A DNA stretch of 64,000 nt from Paenibacillus lignilyticus (GCF_017942085.1 NZ_JAGKSP010000009.1:124001-188000), one strand, 5' to 3'; positions 51,888 to 61,117 are shown, counted from the first letter of the stretch. The notes: generated from the sequence alone by a model not told the origin. Numbers and translations: made by a program.

Positions 51888-53168
51888 TTAGCCCTCCTTC
51901 CTGTCACGCAGGAAATAGATCGTATCGAGCTCGGTTTTGTGTGCGATGGCGGCGATTTGCTCGGCAGTAACGGCCTGAACTTGCTCAAGCAGCTGCGCAG
52001 CGGAACGCTCGCGTTTAGATAGAATCGCATTGAAATCAAAGCCGATCATTTCATTCGCGGAATCTTGCAGCTCCCGCAGATGATTGGCGATCATCGCTTT
52101 CGTCTGATTCATCTCCAGGTCACTGTAGCTGCCGCTTCGCATACTCTCCAGCTGTTCTTTAATGATCGTGGTTGCTTTGTCGTAATTGGCGATTTCAATA
52201 CCGGATTGAATGGTGCAAATGCCTTTATGCCCATCTAGACGCGAGGAAGCATAATAAGCTAAGCTGGCTTTCTCCCGTACGTTCAGGAACAGCTTGGAAT
52301 GCGGATAACCGCCAAGAATACCGTTATACAGCAGTGCCGCCGGGTAATCATCGTCGCCATAAGCCGTATTAATTCGAAGGCCGAGGTTCAGCTTGCCCTG
52401 ATTCACGTCCATTTGTTCGACAACCGTTTGAACTTGACTGATCGGCTTGCGAATCTCCGGCAGTTTATAATCGGCCGGTGCTCCCTCATTATGATGGAAC
52501 GCCTCCGCTACGAGCGCTTTCACTTCTTCCAGCGAAGTGTCGCCGACTACATACAGATCAAAGGCTGCATTGGACAGCCAGTTACGATATGCTGCCGTTA
52601 CGGACTCCGGTGTCAGACTCGCAATGTCTTCGAGTTTGCCGAGCGGATGAAGCCTGTAAGGCTCATCCTCGCACATGACCTCTAAGCAACGCTCCGCTGC
52701 ATAACGAATTTTATCGTTAATAATCGCTTCTAGTCGCTTACGCAGCGTTTCTTTCTCGGCCTCTACGTATTTGGCGCGAAGATGACCGTTCTCTAATGTC
52801 GGCTCGGTTAATACCTCGCCTAACAGTTTCAAAGATTCGCCGAGCAGCGGCTGCTCGGACGAAACGAACCGATCGTTAATGACGTCCATTCTAAACTGGA
52901 CGATTTGTGCGTCTCCTCGCTTATACACGTCAAAGCCGAAGCCCGCACCATACAAGTCATCCAGACGTTCGCGGAACTCAATTGTCTCCGGTGTTGAAGC
53001 CGTTCCCCGGCGCAGCACAAATGGAATTAGCGCTACAGGAGTAACGGTCTCTTCCGTCAATGGGAGACCGCAGTACAAGGAAATGGAAAATGTTTTGAAG
53101 CGCCGTGTGGGCAGAACATGCAATCGAATTCGATTCAGCTGACCTCGTTGAAATGGAGAGTTGCTCAC
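51888..53168 (-). CDS. ymfF: M16 family peptidase-like protein YmfF (non-catalytic subunit)
   Basis: 426 aa with M16 N- and C-domains. The region that should hold HxxEH reads VALIPFVLRRGTAS with no His or Glu pair, so it cannot bind zinc there. The C-domain R/Y pair typical of non-catalytic partners may be in NVREKASLAYYASSRLDG. The GTG at 53168, with AAGGGGG 7-10 nt upstream, replaces the longer frame from 53192. Cotranscribed with ymfH and ymfI. Confidence 0.92.
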   Translation of the reverse strand: MSNSPFQRGQLNRIRLHVLPTRRFKTFSISLYCGLPLTEETVTPVALIPFVLRRGTASTPETIEFRERLDDLYGAGFGFDVYKRGDAQIVQFRMDVINDRFVSSEQPLLGESLKLLGEVLTEPTLENGHLRAKYVEAEKETLRKRLEAIINDKIRYAAERCLEVMCEDEPYRLHPLGKLEDIASLTPESVTAAYRNWLSNAAFDLYVVGDTSLEEVKALVAEAFHHNEGAPADYKLPEIRKPISQVQTVVEQMDVNQGKLNLGLRINTAYGDDDYPAALLYNGILGGYPHSKLFLNVREKASLAYYASSRLDGHKGICTIQSGIEIANYDKATTIIKEQLESMRSGSYSDLEMNQTKAMIANHLRELQDSANEMIGFDFNAILSKRERSAAQLLEQVQAVTAEQIAAIAHKTELDTIYFLRDRKEG

Positions 53169-53247
53169 GCAACACGACCCCCTTCCGCTCAAGTTTATAA
53201 AGTCAATCTATTCCAATTTCCTAGGATCTATTCCATTCTACCCGATC

Positions 53248-53289
53248 GGAAATGGAAGAAGCAACCCGCGTCGATCAGCAGGCTGCTCC
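53248..53289 (-). terminator. terminator of sleB
   Basis: 12-bp stem 53258-53269/53278-53289 counting G-U pairs on the minus strand; then TTCCATTTCC, a weak T run. Confidence 0.6.
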
Positions 53290-53297
53290 TCAAATAA

Positions 53298-54080
53298 CTA
53301 CATGCAGAAAATATGTTTTCCGATCGTTTTCACTTGTGGACGCGTCCATATCCATTTGGATGTCGCAGTCACCGGATTAAAGTAATAGAGACACCCGCCG
53401 GTAGGATCCAAGCCGTTAATCGCATCCTGTACCGCTTTCTTCGCATTCTCATTCGGTGTCAGCCAAATTTGTCCGTCAGCCACCGCGGTGAAAGCACCCG
53501 GCTGAAATATAACACCGGAAACCGTATTGGGGAAGCTCGGCGACTTCACTCGATTCAAAATAACAGCTGCCACTGCTACCTGCCCGATAAACGGCTCTCC
53601 GCGAGATTCACCATACACTGCATTTGCCATCAGCTTGAGATCATTCGCAGACAGGCCAAGGTTATTGGACTTGTTTACATCCGATCCCGACGTGTTGTTA
53701 TTACCGCTCGATCCACTGCCACTGCTGCTGCCGCTGCTCGTATCTGCTGCGGTCGGTTTCCAATTCTTCGTAGCTTCCCACAGCTTCAATTTGGTTTTCG
53801 CCCCGACAACCCCATCGGATTTTAGGCCGAACTTCCATTGAAACCATGTGACTGCTTTTTTCGTGTTGGCCCCGAAAACTCCGTCAACTTTGCCGTCGAA
53901 GTAGCCAAGTGCTTTCAACCGGCCTTGCAGCTCTGTGACGTCTTTTCCTGAAGACCCGACTTTGAGTGTAGCGCTGCTGAACGTTTCGGTTGTTTTACCG
54001 AACGAGGCATGCTTCAATGTGAAGGCGCCGAACAACAGAAGGACGATGACGATGGTCACCGTAATTAAACGATTTCTCAT
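53298..54080 (-). CDS. sleB: spore cortex-lytic enzyme SleB
   Basis: 260 aa. N-terminal signal or anchor 5-22, a peptidoglycan-binding domain (about 40-102, VTELQGRLKALGYFDGKVDG), a Ser/Gly/Asn linker (about 112-140) and the hydrolase-2 domain with catalytic E158 in YGESRGE. This is a lytic transglycosylase that degrades the spore cortex at germination. A near-perfect sigma-G promoter lies 58 nt upstream. It stands between spoIIIE and ymfF, where B. subtilis has ymfC-ymfE; no ypeB gene follows it. Confidence 0.9.
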   Translation of the reverse strand: MRNRLITVTIVIVLLLFGAFTLKHASFGKTTETFSSATLKVGSSGKDVTELQGRLKALGYFDGKVDGVFGANTKKAVTWFQWKFGLKSDGVVGAKTKLKLWEATKNWKPTAADTSSGSSSGSGSSGNNNTSGSDVNKSNNLGLSANDLKLMANAVYGESRGEPFIGQVAVAAVILNRVKSPSFPNTVSGVIFQPGAFTAVADGQIWLTPNENAKKAVQDAINGLDPTGGCLYYFNPVTATSKWIWTRPQVKTIGKHIFCM

Positions 54081-54137
54081 CTTTAGAATCTGCCTTTCTC
54101 TTGCAAATGGATTCGCAAAGCAAGCGAAGCATATTCC

Positions 54138-54167
54138 TAGTATGAGAAATCAAGGATACGATTATGC
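54138..54167 (-). promoter_or_regulatory. sigma-G promoter of sleB
   Basis: On the minus strand GCATA (54163-54167), an 18-nt spacer and CATACTA (54138-54144); it matches the GHATR-N18-CATWMTA consensus at every position. Confidence 0.8.
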
Positions 54168-54178
54168 ATGAATTTGCC

Positions 54179-56812
54179 TTATGAGCTAATCTTTCCTGCT
54201 TCATATTGATCCATTGTGAGCAGCACTTCACGTGGTTTGCTGCCTTCGTAAGGTCCTACGATGCTGCGCGCTTCCATCTGATCAATCAGTCTTGCAGCAC
54301 GTGTGTAGCCAATACGCATCCGTCTTTGAAGCAAGGAAACCGACGCCTGCTTCGCTTCCAGCACGATACGGACCGCTTGATCATACAGCTCGTCCAGGAT
54401 CTCTTCATTCTCGGATACGGTATCATCAATCTCCGGTACCAAATCTTCTTTATACTCGGCTTCGCCTTGACCGCGGGCATAAGCAACAACAGCTTCGACC
54501 TCGTGATCGGAGAGGAATGCGCCTTGCACCCGAATCGGCTTCGACATGCCGACAGGCAGGAATAGCATATCGCCCCGACCGAGTAATTTCTCCGCGCCTA
54601 CCATATCCAGAATGGTACGCGAGTCGACCTGCGAAGAAACGCCGAAAGCAATTCGAGAAGGAATATTCGCCTTGATAACACCTGTTATAACGTCAACGGA
54701 AGGACGCTGTGTGGCAATGATAAGGTGGATTCCCGAAGCACGCGCCATCTGAGCCAGACGACAAATCGCATCCTCGACATCGTTAGCGGCAACCATCATC
54801 AAATCTGCAAGCTCATCCACGATAACAACGATATAAGGAAGTACCGCTGCCGGGTTATCCGCCATGAGCGTATTGTAACCTTCAATATTACGCGTGCCAG
54901 ACTTGGAGAACATCTCATAGCGTTTCTCCATTTCGACAACGATCTTCTTCAGTGCTAACGAAGCACGTCTTGCATCGGTAACAACCGGTGCAAGCAAATG
55001 AGGAATCCCATTGTACATGTTGAGCTCGACCATCTTCGGATCGATCATAAGCAGCTTCACTTCATCCGGTCGCGCTTTATACAGAATGCTTGTAATAATC
55101 CCGTTAATACAGACGGATTTACCGGAGCCCGTAGCACCCGCTACAAGCAAATGCGGCATCTTCGCCAGATTCCCAACGATCGGTTGCCCGGAAATATCTC
55201 GGCCGAAAGCAATCGACATCTTCGAGCTCGCATTTAAGAACGAAGGTGTCTCCATAACTTCGCGCATCGTTACTACCGACACTTCTGTGTTCGGCACCTC
55301 GATCCCGATCGCCGATTTACCCGGGATCGGCGCTTCCATCCGAATATCTTTGGCTGCAAGCGCAAGCGCGATATCATCGGTCAGACCGACAATACGGCTA
55401 ACCTTAACGCCTGTAGCAGGCTGTACTTCATACCGGGTTACAGTAGGACCTCGAACAACATCAAGCACCTTGGCTCTTACGCCAAAGCTCTCAAGCGTCG
55501 CTTCCAGTTTGCGTCTGGACTCCAAGGAGTCGGCTGTTTCCCCGGTCTTGCCAAGTCCGCTCGGCTTCTGCAGGAGTGCCATCGATGGCAGCACATAAGG
55601 TTTCTCCATTGGCCGCTTGACCACACTGAGCGTGCCTTCCGGCGAGTCCGGATCATCCGGCATAATGGCAGGACTTGTTGGGATGGCTGCGACCGGCAGC
55701 TCTTCCTCAAACTCATCGGCCTCCGCTACATCCTCCTGTCCTTCAGCCGGATCGTCGATCGGGCGGAAATCAGTGAGTACATCCGCGTTATCCTTCTCAT
55801 CATCGTAAGGAAGCTCCCAAGCCGGAATCGGCTCTTGTTTCGGTTTCGCCGTTCGTTCTTCGATCTGCTCCAGCACATTCGCCTGCCAGCCAAGCTCGTC
55901 TTCATCTTCATCGTCTTGCCAAGGCATCCGTCCCGCTTGACCTTTGGCATCCGTCGTCTTATGTCCATCATCCATCTGCCACTCGGAATCATGAGCATCC
56001 CCATTAGTCTTCGGTACTTCGTTAAACCAAGAGAAAATAGGAAATCTGCTCTTCTTCGCACGCGGGTTATGCACCGGTGCATAATTCTCATCATCATCGT
56101 CATCCAGGTCATCCAAGGTCACGACATTGCCTTTAGCCGGACCTGCTTTCGCACCTGCAGATGCCAACGATTGTCTCTTCGTGAACAACTTCATACGCAG
56201 CAGCGACCAGAATCGTCCGCCTCTGATACGGCCAGCCCGCAGTAAATCCACATAGGATTTACCTGTCATGAGCATAATGGCGATCGCGAACATGACGATC
56301 ATAATGAACTTAGCGCCAAAATAACCGAACAGCCAATAGAGCAGCGTATATTGAATGGCTCCCGCATAACCGCCGCTGACGGTCGGAACGACACCATCCA
56401 CCTGAGTCTGCTGAGCTGAGGTCATTAATGTCCCGCGAATATCGCTTCCCAGTTGAGAAAGTATGTAAGAAGCCGTCAGTCCGCCAGTTGGTTCTGTTTT
56501 CAGATCCATCACGGCTACCGAGCTCCATAAGGTACATGCAAGTACGGCGAGTAGAAAGCCCGTCTTACGCGTGGACCAGCCTGTTGGCCAGGCGCGTTTC
56601 ATCATGACAATCAGACCGACATAGATGCCGACTAAAGGAAGGACAAAATAAAACTTACCCAGCATTAAACCAAATAGTTTGGACAAGGAACGGCCAACCG
56701 TTGCTTCACCCGACAGCGCTATTACGGATACGGTTATGAGTAAAATGCCATATACTTCATATTTAAGGCTCGTCCCAATTGAGCTCTTTCTCTTCTTCTT
56801 TTTCTTCGCCAA
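54179..56812 (-). CDS. spoIIIE: DNA translocase SpoIIIE/FtsK
   Basis: 877 aa. Four N-terminal membrane segments (about 22-185), a long acidic linker (about 230-400), the motor domain with Walker A GATGSGKS (559-566) and DELADLMMVA, and a C-terminal gamma winged-helix domain (SLLQRRMRIGYTRAARLIDQME). It pumps the chromosome into the forespore. The TTG at 56812 has AGAGGTGA 5-6 nt upstream; the GTG at 56821 is part of that site. The linker is about 90 residues longer than in B. subtilis, by memory of that protein's 787-aa length. Confidence 0.94.
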   Translation of the reverse strand: MAKKKKKRKSSIGTSLKYEVYGILLITVSVIALSGEATVGRSLSKLFGLMLGKFYFVLPLVGIYVGLIVMMKRAWPTGWSTRKTGFLLAVLACTLWSSVAVMDLKTEPTGGLTASYILSQLGSDIRGTLMTSAQQTQVDGVVPTVSGGYAGAIQYTLLYWLFGYFGAKFIMIVMFAIAIMLMTGKSYVDLLRAGRIRGGRFWSLLRMKLFTKRQSLASAGAKAGPAKGNVVTLDDLDDDDDENYAPVHNPRAKKSRFPIFSWFNEVPKTNGDAHDSEWQMDDGHKTTDAKGQAGRMPWQDDEDEDELGWQANVLEQIEERTAKPKQEPIPAWELPYDDEKDNADVLTDFRPIDDPAEGQEDVAEADEFEEELPVAAIPTSPAIMPDDPDSPEGTLSVVKRPMEKPYVLPSMALLQKPSGLGKTGETADSLESRRKLEATLESFGVRAKVLDVVRGPTVTRYEVQPATGVKVSRIVGLTDDIALALAAKDIRMEAPIPGKSAIGIEVPNTEVSVVTMREVMETPSFLNASSKMSIAFGRDISGQPIVGNLAKMPHLLVAGATGSGKSVCINGIITSILYKARPDEVKLLMIDPKMVELNMYNGIPHLLAPVVTDARRASLALKKIVVEMEKRYEMFSKSGTRNIEGYNTLMADNPAAVLPYIVVIVDELADLMMVAANDVEDAICRLAQMARASGIHLIIATQRPSVDVITGVIKANIPSRIAFGVSSQVDSRTILDMVGAEKLLGRGDMLFLPVGMSKPIRVQGAFLSDHEVEAVVAYARGQGEAEYKEDLVPEIDDTVSENEEILDELYDQAVRIVLEAKQASVSLLQRRMRIGYTRAARLIDQMEARSIVGPYEGSKPREVLLTMDQYEAGKISS

Positions 56813-56888
56813 AATGGTCACCTCTGGTAGCCATTATACCATAGGAGACCATAGGATGTGCTACTATTATCCAGCAAGGGCGGGCTTT

Positions 56889-57113
56889 CTACGAGGATGG
56901 ATGCCCGAAAGCGATCAACGTTCCCGGGGAAAGCTCCGGACGTAAATACGCATCTAACGGACCGTCAAGCAAACGTACGATACGCCCGACACCCGGTGTA
57001 ACCGATTCGATTTGCAACTGTACATCCCCGATCTTAATGGACACATAAGGCCCCGGCTGATGGTTGATTCCGTCATAAACAAGTTCCAGCGGCATTGTTG
57101 AATAGATCGTCAT
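56889..57113 (-). CDS. ylzJ: YlzJ-like protein
   Basis: 74 aa. MTIYSTMPLELVYDG, then SIKIGDVQLQIESV and a C-terminal LRPELSPGTLI match the YlzJ family. Function unknown. The ATG overlaps the tepA stop as ATGA (57110-57113), so it is coupled to tepA, as in B. subtilis. Confidence 0.92.
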   Translation of the reverse strand: MTIYSTMPLELVYDGINHQPGPYVSIKIGDVQLQIESVTPGVGRIVRLLDGPLDAYLRPELSPGTLIAFGHPSS

Positions 57114-57871
57114 TGTGTTAACCCTCCTGCCCCGGCAGCGGTTGCTTGTTTACGCTGATCAATCAGTAAATTCAGATCACGCAGCGCCTGGCCAATGCCG
57201 CCTACAGCATCGATCAACCCATGCTTCACCGCATCCGGACCGATAACGGTCGTCCCGATATCCCGTGTCAGCTCACCTGTTTTAAACATCAATTCTTTGA
57301 ATTTCGCTTCGGATATGTTGGAATGGGAAGTGACGAACCGAACGACCCGTTCTTGCATTTTGTCCAAATATTCGAAGGTTTGCGGAACTCCAATAACGAG
57401 TCCGTTTAATCGAATCGGATGAATGGTCATCGTCGCTGATTCCGCAATAAACGATTTGTTGCCGGCTACGGCTATCGGCACCCCGATCGAATGACCGCCG
57501 CCGAGTACCAAAGTTACCGTTGGCTTGGTTAGCGATGAAATCATTTCAGCAATAGCTAACCCTGCCTCCACATCCCCGCCGACCGTGTTCAGCACAATCA
57601 TAATGCCTTCGATCTTAGCATTTTGCTCAGCGGCGACTAGCTGAGGAATCAAATGCTCGTACTTCGTTGTCTTGTTTTGCGGAGGCAATACGAGATGTCC
57701 CTCCACCTGCCCGATAATCGTCATGCAAAATATGTTGGACTCCGCTTGCGGCGTCGTCGTCTGACCCAACTGCTGAATCGTTTCCACGATCGGATTTGTG
57801 CTTGGTTTACGGTCAGGTGCCGGCGTCGGCTCCGGCTGCTCCGATTTATAAACTAATTGATCCTCAAACAT
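57110..57871 (-). CDS. tepA: ClpP-like translocation-enhancing protease TepA
   Basis: 253 aa cytoplasmic ClpP-fold protease. The nucleophile serine is in GGGHSIGVPIAVAG, the histidine in MTIHPIRLNG, and FKTGELTRDIGTTVIGPDAVKHGLID is family-typical. B. subtilis TepA (YmfB) assists export of secreted proteins, perhaps clearing signal peptides. The ATG at 57871 has GAGGAGG 9-10 nt upstream. A Pro/Glu/Lys-rich stretch (residues 12-30) precedes the domain. Confidence 0.92.
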   Translation of the reverse strand: MFEDQLVYKSEQPEPTPAPDRKPSTNPIVETIQQLGQTTTPQAESNIFCMTIIGQVEGHLVLPPQNKTTKYEHLIPQLVAAEQNAKIEGIMIVLNTVGGDVEAGLAIAEMISSLTKPTVTLVLGGGHSIGVPIAVAGNKSFIAESATMTIHPIRLNGLVIGVPQTFEYLDKMQERVVRFVTSHSNISEAKFKELMFKTGELTRDIGTTVIGPDAVKHGLIDAVGGIGQALRDLNLLIDQRKQATAAGAGGLTQ

Positions 57872-57962
57872 ATGCCTTGTCCTCCTCAACATTCCACCTA
57901 AACTGCCTATGGTCGGCTCTGCATAGTATGGAATCTGCCTGTAGAATTATACAATTCCGGGC

Positions 57963-58013
57963 AAAAAGAAACGGCCTCCGAGATTGAGCATGACGCTCTT
58001 CGGAGACCGTTTC
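57963..58013 (-). terminator. terminator of rnj
   Basis: Long hairpin 57968-57980/58001-58013 (one mismatch, inner GAGC/GCTC), T5 on the minus strand. Confidence 0.88.
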
Positions 58014-58030
58014 CTATTGATGGGACAATT

Positions 58031-59710
58031 CTATACTTCCATGATGATTGGCAAAATCATTGGGCGACGGCGCGTTTGCTCATACAAGAAACGTCCGAGT
58101 GCATCTTTCACATTCGTTTTGAGCGATGCCCACTCATTGACTTTATCGTTCATCAGCTTATGCAACGTTGAAGTTACGATACGGTTAGCTTCTTCAAGCA
58201 GACCTTCGGACTCGCGAACGTAAACAAAACCGCGGGAGATGATGTCCGGACCGGACAAAATCGCGCCATCTTGCTTGCTTAACGTTACTACGACTACGAG
58301 AATGCCGTCTTGGGACAGAAGCTTACGGTCGCGAAGTACGATATTGCCTACATCGCCTACGCCAAGTCCGTCAATCAGGACGTTACCTGCAGGTACTTTG
58401 CTGCCTTTACGAGCAACACCGCCTGTGAATTCAACCGTATCCCCATTGTCGATTACGAAGATATTCTCGCGCTCGATCCCTACGGATTCACCCAACAAGG
58501 CGTGCTGGCGAAGCATACGGTATTCACCGTGGATCGGAATGAAATATTTCGGTCTGATGAGGTTAAGCATCAGCTTCAATTCTTCTTGGCTGCCGTGACC
58601 GGAAACGTGAACGCCGGAAACAGAACCCGGTCCGTAAATAACATTAGCTCCGAGACGGAACAGCTCGTCTACTGTACGGCCAACATAACGCTCGTTACCG
58701 GGAATTGGGGTTGCTGCAATAATAACAGTATCGCCAGGCATAATATCGACTTTACGATGTGTCGAACGCGCCATGCGCGTAAGAGCGGACATTGGCTCGC
58801 CTTGGCTTCCTGTCGAAAGGACTGCAACACGGTCAGCGGCCATTTTGTTGATTTCTTCAGGCTCGATAATCGTGCCTTCCGGAATGTTCAAATAGCCCAG
58901 TTCGGATGCGACCGACACGACATTGACCATGCTGCGGCCAACGACGGCTATTTTGCGTTTTGTTGCGATTGCTGCATTCACGACTTGTTGAATACGGTGC
59001 ACGTTGGATGCAAAAGTTGCAACAACGACACGTTGCGTAGCTTTACGGAAGATATCTTCAAGCTCGACACCGATCATGCTCTCCGATGGAGTAAAGCCTG
59101 CACGCTCCGCATTCGTGCTATCCGAAAGCAAGGCCAGAACGCCGCGCGCTCCGATTCCCGCCATGCGCTGCAAGTCTGCATATTGATTGTTTACGGGTGT
59201 ATGGTCAAATTTAAAGTCGCCCGTATGCACGACTGTACCTTCCGGAGTATCCAAGCATACGCCAACGGAATCCGGGATACTGTGGTTCGTTCTGAAGAAG
59301 GACGCTTTCATGGATCCCAATTGCACTTCAGAATCTGCATTGATCAGGATGCGTTTCGTCTCGCCAAGCAAGCCCGCTTCCTTCAATTTGCCTTCGATCA
59401 GGCCAAGTGTTAATTTCGTACCGTAAATCGGCACATTCAGGTGCTTCAATACATATGGCAAACCGCCAATGTGATCCTCATGGCCGTGCGTAATCAGAAT
59501 CCCTCTTACTTTATCGCGATTCTCCGTTAAATACGTAATGTCTGGGATGACAATATCAATTCCGAGCATATCTTCTTCCGGGAATTTAAGACCTGCATCT
59601 ACGACTACGATATCATTTCCATATTGAATGACATACATGTTCTTCCCGATTTCACCGACGCCGCCCAGTGCGAAAATAAGCAGCTTATCCTGGATGTTTT
59701 TCTTAGACAA
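58031..59710 (-). CDS. rnj: ribonuclease J
   Basis: 559 aa metallo-beta-lactamase/beta-CASP ribonuclease. The catalytic HGHEDH motif (75-80) is complete, as are HTGDFKFDH, the beta-CASP SSxx-type SDSTNAER and GSQGEPMSALTRMA, and HVSGHGSQEEL. RNase J is a 5'-3' exonuclease in mRNA turnover. It occupies the position of B. subtilis rnjB but has the intact metal site of RNase J1. The start is TTG with AGGAGG about 9-10 nt upstream. Naming as J1 or J2 is left open. Confidence 0.94.
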   Translation of the reverse strand: MSKKNIQDKLLIFALGGVGEIGKNMYVIQYGNDIVVVDAGLKFPEEDMLGIDIVIPDITYLTENRDKVRGILITHGHEDHIGGLPYVLKHLNVPIYGTKLTLGLIEGKLKEAGLLGETKRILINADSEVQLGSMKASFFRTNHSIPDSVGVCLDTPEGTVVHTGDFKFDHTPVNNQYADLQRMAGIGARGVLALLSDSTNAERAGFTPSESMIGVELEDIFRKATQRVVVATFASNVHRIQQVVNAAIATKRKIAVVGRSMVNVVSVASELGYLNIPEGTIIEPEEINKMAADRVAVLSTGSQGEPMSALTRMARSTHRKVDIMPGDTVIIAATPIPGNERYVGRTVDELFRLGANVIYGPGSVSGVHVSGHGSQEELKLMLNLIRPKYFIPIHGEYRMLRQHALLGESVGIERENIFVIDNGDTVEFTGGVARKGSKVPAGNVLIDGLGVGDVGNIVLRDRKLLSQDGILVVVVTLSKQDGAILSGPDIISRGFVYVRESEGLLEEANRIVTSTLHKLMNDKVNEWASLKTNVKDALGRFLYEQTRRRPMILPIIMEV

Positions 59711-60016
59711 GTGTATCCGTACCTCCTAATAGTTTTACGAAACAAACCAGACCTCATCTCTGCCCAACGACAGAAACCGAAGCTAATCTGATCGAACTTA
59801 TATAATAGTTGTCCAAATTGTATGGCTGTACGTTCCTCCCGCAGGAACGCTGCTTCATACAAGTAATAACTAGTGCTGTTCAACGCCACCCTAGGCGTTA
59901 CACATTTTCAATATTTTGCCGCACACCGTCACTTGCATTCATTATACATGATTGAAAATACGAAAAACAAGTAAAGGAGAAAATGTCCAGTCAAGAATGG
60001 CCTTCTCTATGTACAA
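59711..60016. other. rnj leader and promoter region
   Basis: No gene is seen. On the minus strand a consensus TATAAT at 59941-59946 (weak -35 TTGTTT at 59965-59970, 18-nt spacer) would give a leader of about 225 nt. It contains two hairpins: 59882-59899 (AACGCC/GGCGTT) and 59831-59849 (CGTTCCT/AGGAACG, loop CCCGC). The leader may control rnj expression. Confidence 0.55.
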
Positions 60017-60045
60017 ACAAAAAACCGATGCAAGCGCACCGGTTT
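60012..60045 (-). terminator. terminator of dapA
   Basis: 10-bp stem 60022-60031/60036-60045 (one G-U pair, loop of 4), then TTTTTGTTTG on the minus strand. Confidence 0.88.
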
Positions 60046-60088
60046 GTGGCGACTGCGGAAATAAGTACCACGAGCAGTGAATAACGTA

Positions 60089-60952
60089 CTAATTTAGAAT
60101 GCTGCGCAGCGCAGCCAGCTCCGACTCGTTCGCATCAACCAGAGGCAAACGAACGCCGCCTACAGGCAGCCCTTTCAGGTTCAGTGCCGCTTTCACGAGC
60201 ACAGGGTTCGGAAGATCAAAAAGCCCTCTGAAGATAGGCAGCGAAGCAGCATGCACCTTGTAGGCTTGTGCAACGTCGCCCTTCAAATAAGACTCGATGA
60301 TTTCACGAATCTGCTTGCCGATAATATGGCTGGCCACGCTGACAATACCATGTGCTCCTACAGCAACCGCAGGCAGTGCACTGCTGTCATCCCCGCTGTA
60401 AACGCGGAAATCGGCAGGTGCTTGCGAAGCGATCAAGGTCACTTGGTCAAGGGAAGCACACTCTTTGGTCGCCACGATATTCGGAATTTGAGCAAGACGA
60501 AGTGTAGTCTCAGCAGACATGCTGACAATCGTACGTCCAGGAACGTTATAGACCATAATTGGCAGTTTAGTGCCTTCAGCGATAACTTTGAAGTGCTGGA
60601 AAATCCCTTCTTGCGTCGGCTTGTTATAATAAGGCACAACCAATAATGCCCCATCCACTCCGCATTTCTCTGCCACTTGAGTCAAGTGGATGGAATGAGC
60701 CGTTTCATTGCTTCCGGAGCCTGCAATAATTTTGCAGCGTCCGCGAGCGTGCTCTACGGCAAAAGTAAACAATGCGATCTTCTCATCATCGGTTAGCGTC
60801 GGGGATTCTCCGGTCGTCCCGGAAACCACGATGCTGTCGCTCTGCTGATCCTCGATCAAGTAGTCCATTAACCTTCCTATCGTTTCCCAGTCAATCGATC
60901 CGTCCGCATGGAACGGGGTAACCATTGCAGTAATTATTCTTCCGAAATCCAT
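60089..60952 (-). CDS. dapA: 4-hydroxy-tetrahydrodipicolinate synthase
   Basis: 287 aa TIM-barrel lyase condensing pyruvate and aspartate semialdehyde, the first step unique to lysine and dipicolinate synthesis. Schiff-base lysine K163 (VATKECAS), Y135 (VYNVPGR) and the pyruvate loop SGTTGESP are present. The ATG at 60952 has GGGAGG about 7-8 nt upstream and replaces the longer frame from 60991. It is separated from dapG by a terminator and 229 bp, so it can be controlled apart from asd and dapG. Confidence 0.95.
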   Translation of the reverse strand: MDFGRIITAMVTPFHADGSIDWETIGRLMDYLIEDQQSDSIVVSGTTGESPTLTDDEKIALFTFAVEHARGRCKIIAGSGSNETAHSIHLTQVAEKCGVDGALLVVPYYNKPTQEGIFQHFKVIAEGTKLPIMVYNVPGRTIVSMSAETTLRLAQIPNIVATKECASLDQVTLIASQAPADFRVYSGDDSSALPAVAVGAHGIVSVASHIIGKQIREIIESYLKGDVAQAYKVHAASLPIFRGLFDLPNPVLVKAALNLKGLPVGGVRLPLVDANESELAALRSILN

Positions 60953-61024
60953 GTATGATTCCTCCCAAGGTGAATCGGCTGTCTCCTTCACATCGACGGA
61001 TAAGCACGTTTCATTCCGATGAAA

Positions 61025-61053
61025 TATAAGTTAAGTATAAAGTAAAACTTATA
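61025..61053. repeat. inverted repeat upstream of dapA
   Basis: TATAAGTT/AACTTATA arms (61025-61032 and 61046-61053) with a 13-nt spacer, in very AT-rich DNA. Possible operator or promoter region; no regulator assigned. Confidence 0.4.
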
Positions 61054-61062
61054 CGTTCTTAT

Positions 61063-61117
61063 ATGAAAAAAAAGGTCTGCGAAGCAAAACATTAAAACTC
61101 GGCTGCCTTGCTTCGCA
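61063..61117 (-). terminator. terminator of dapG
   Basis: Stem 61078-61085/61110-61117 (TGCGAAGC/GCTTCGCA) with a 24-nt loop; T8 soon after on the minus strand. Confidence 0.72.

Noticed and set aside
51888..53168. ymfF as a broken protease pseudogene
   Set aside because: The frame is complete and the lack of HxxEH is normal for the non-catalytic partner of YmfH-like peptidases.
58310..59413. 367-codon plus-strand open frame opposite rnj
   Set aside because: Antisense shadow of a fully motif-supported RNase J gene; Cys- and His-rich with no pattern.
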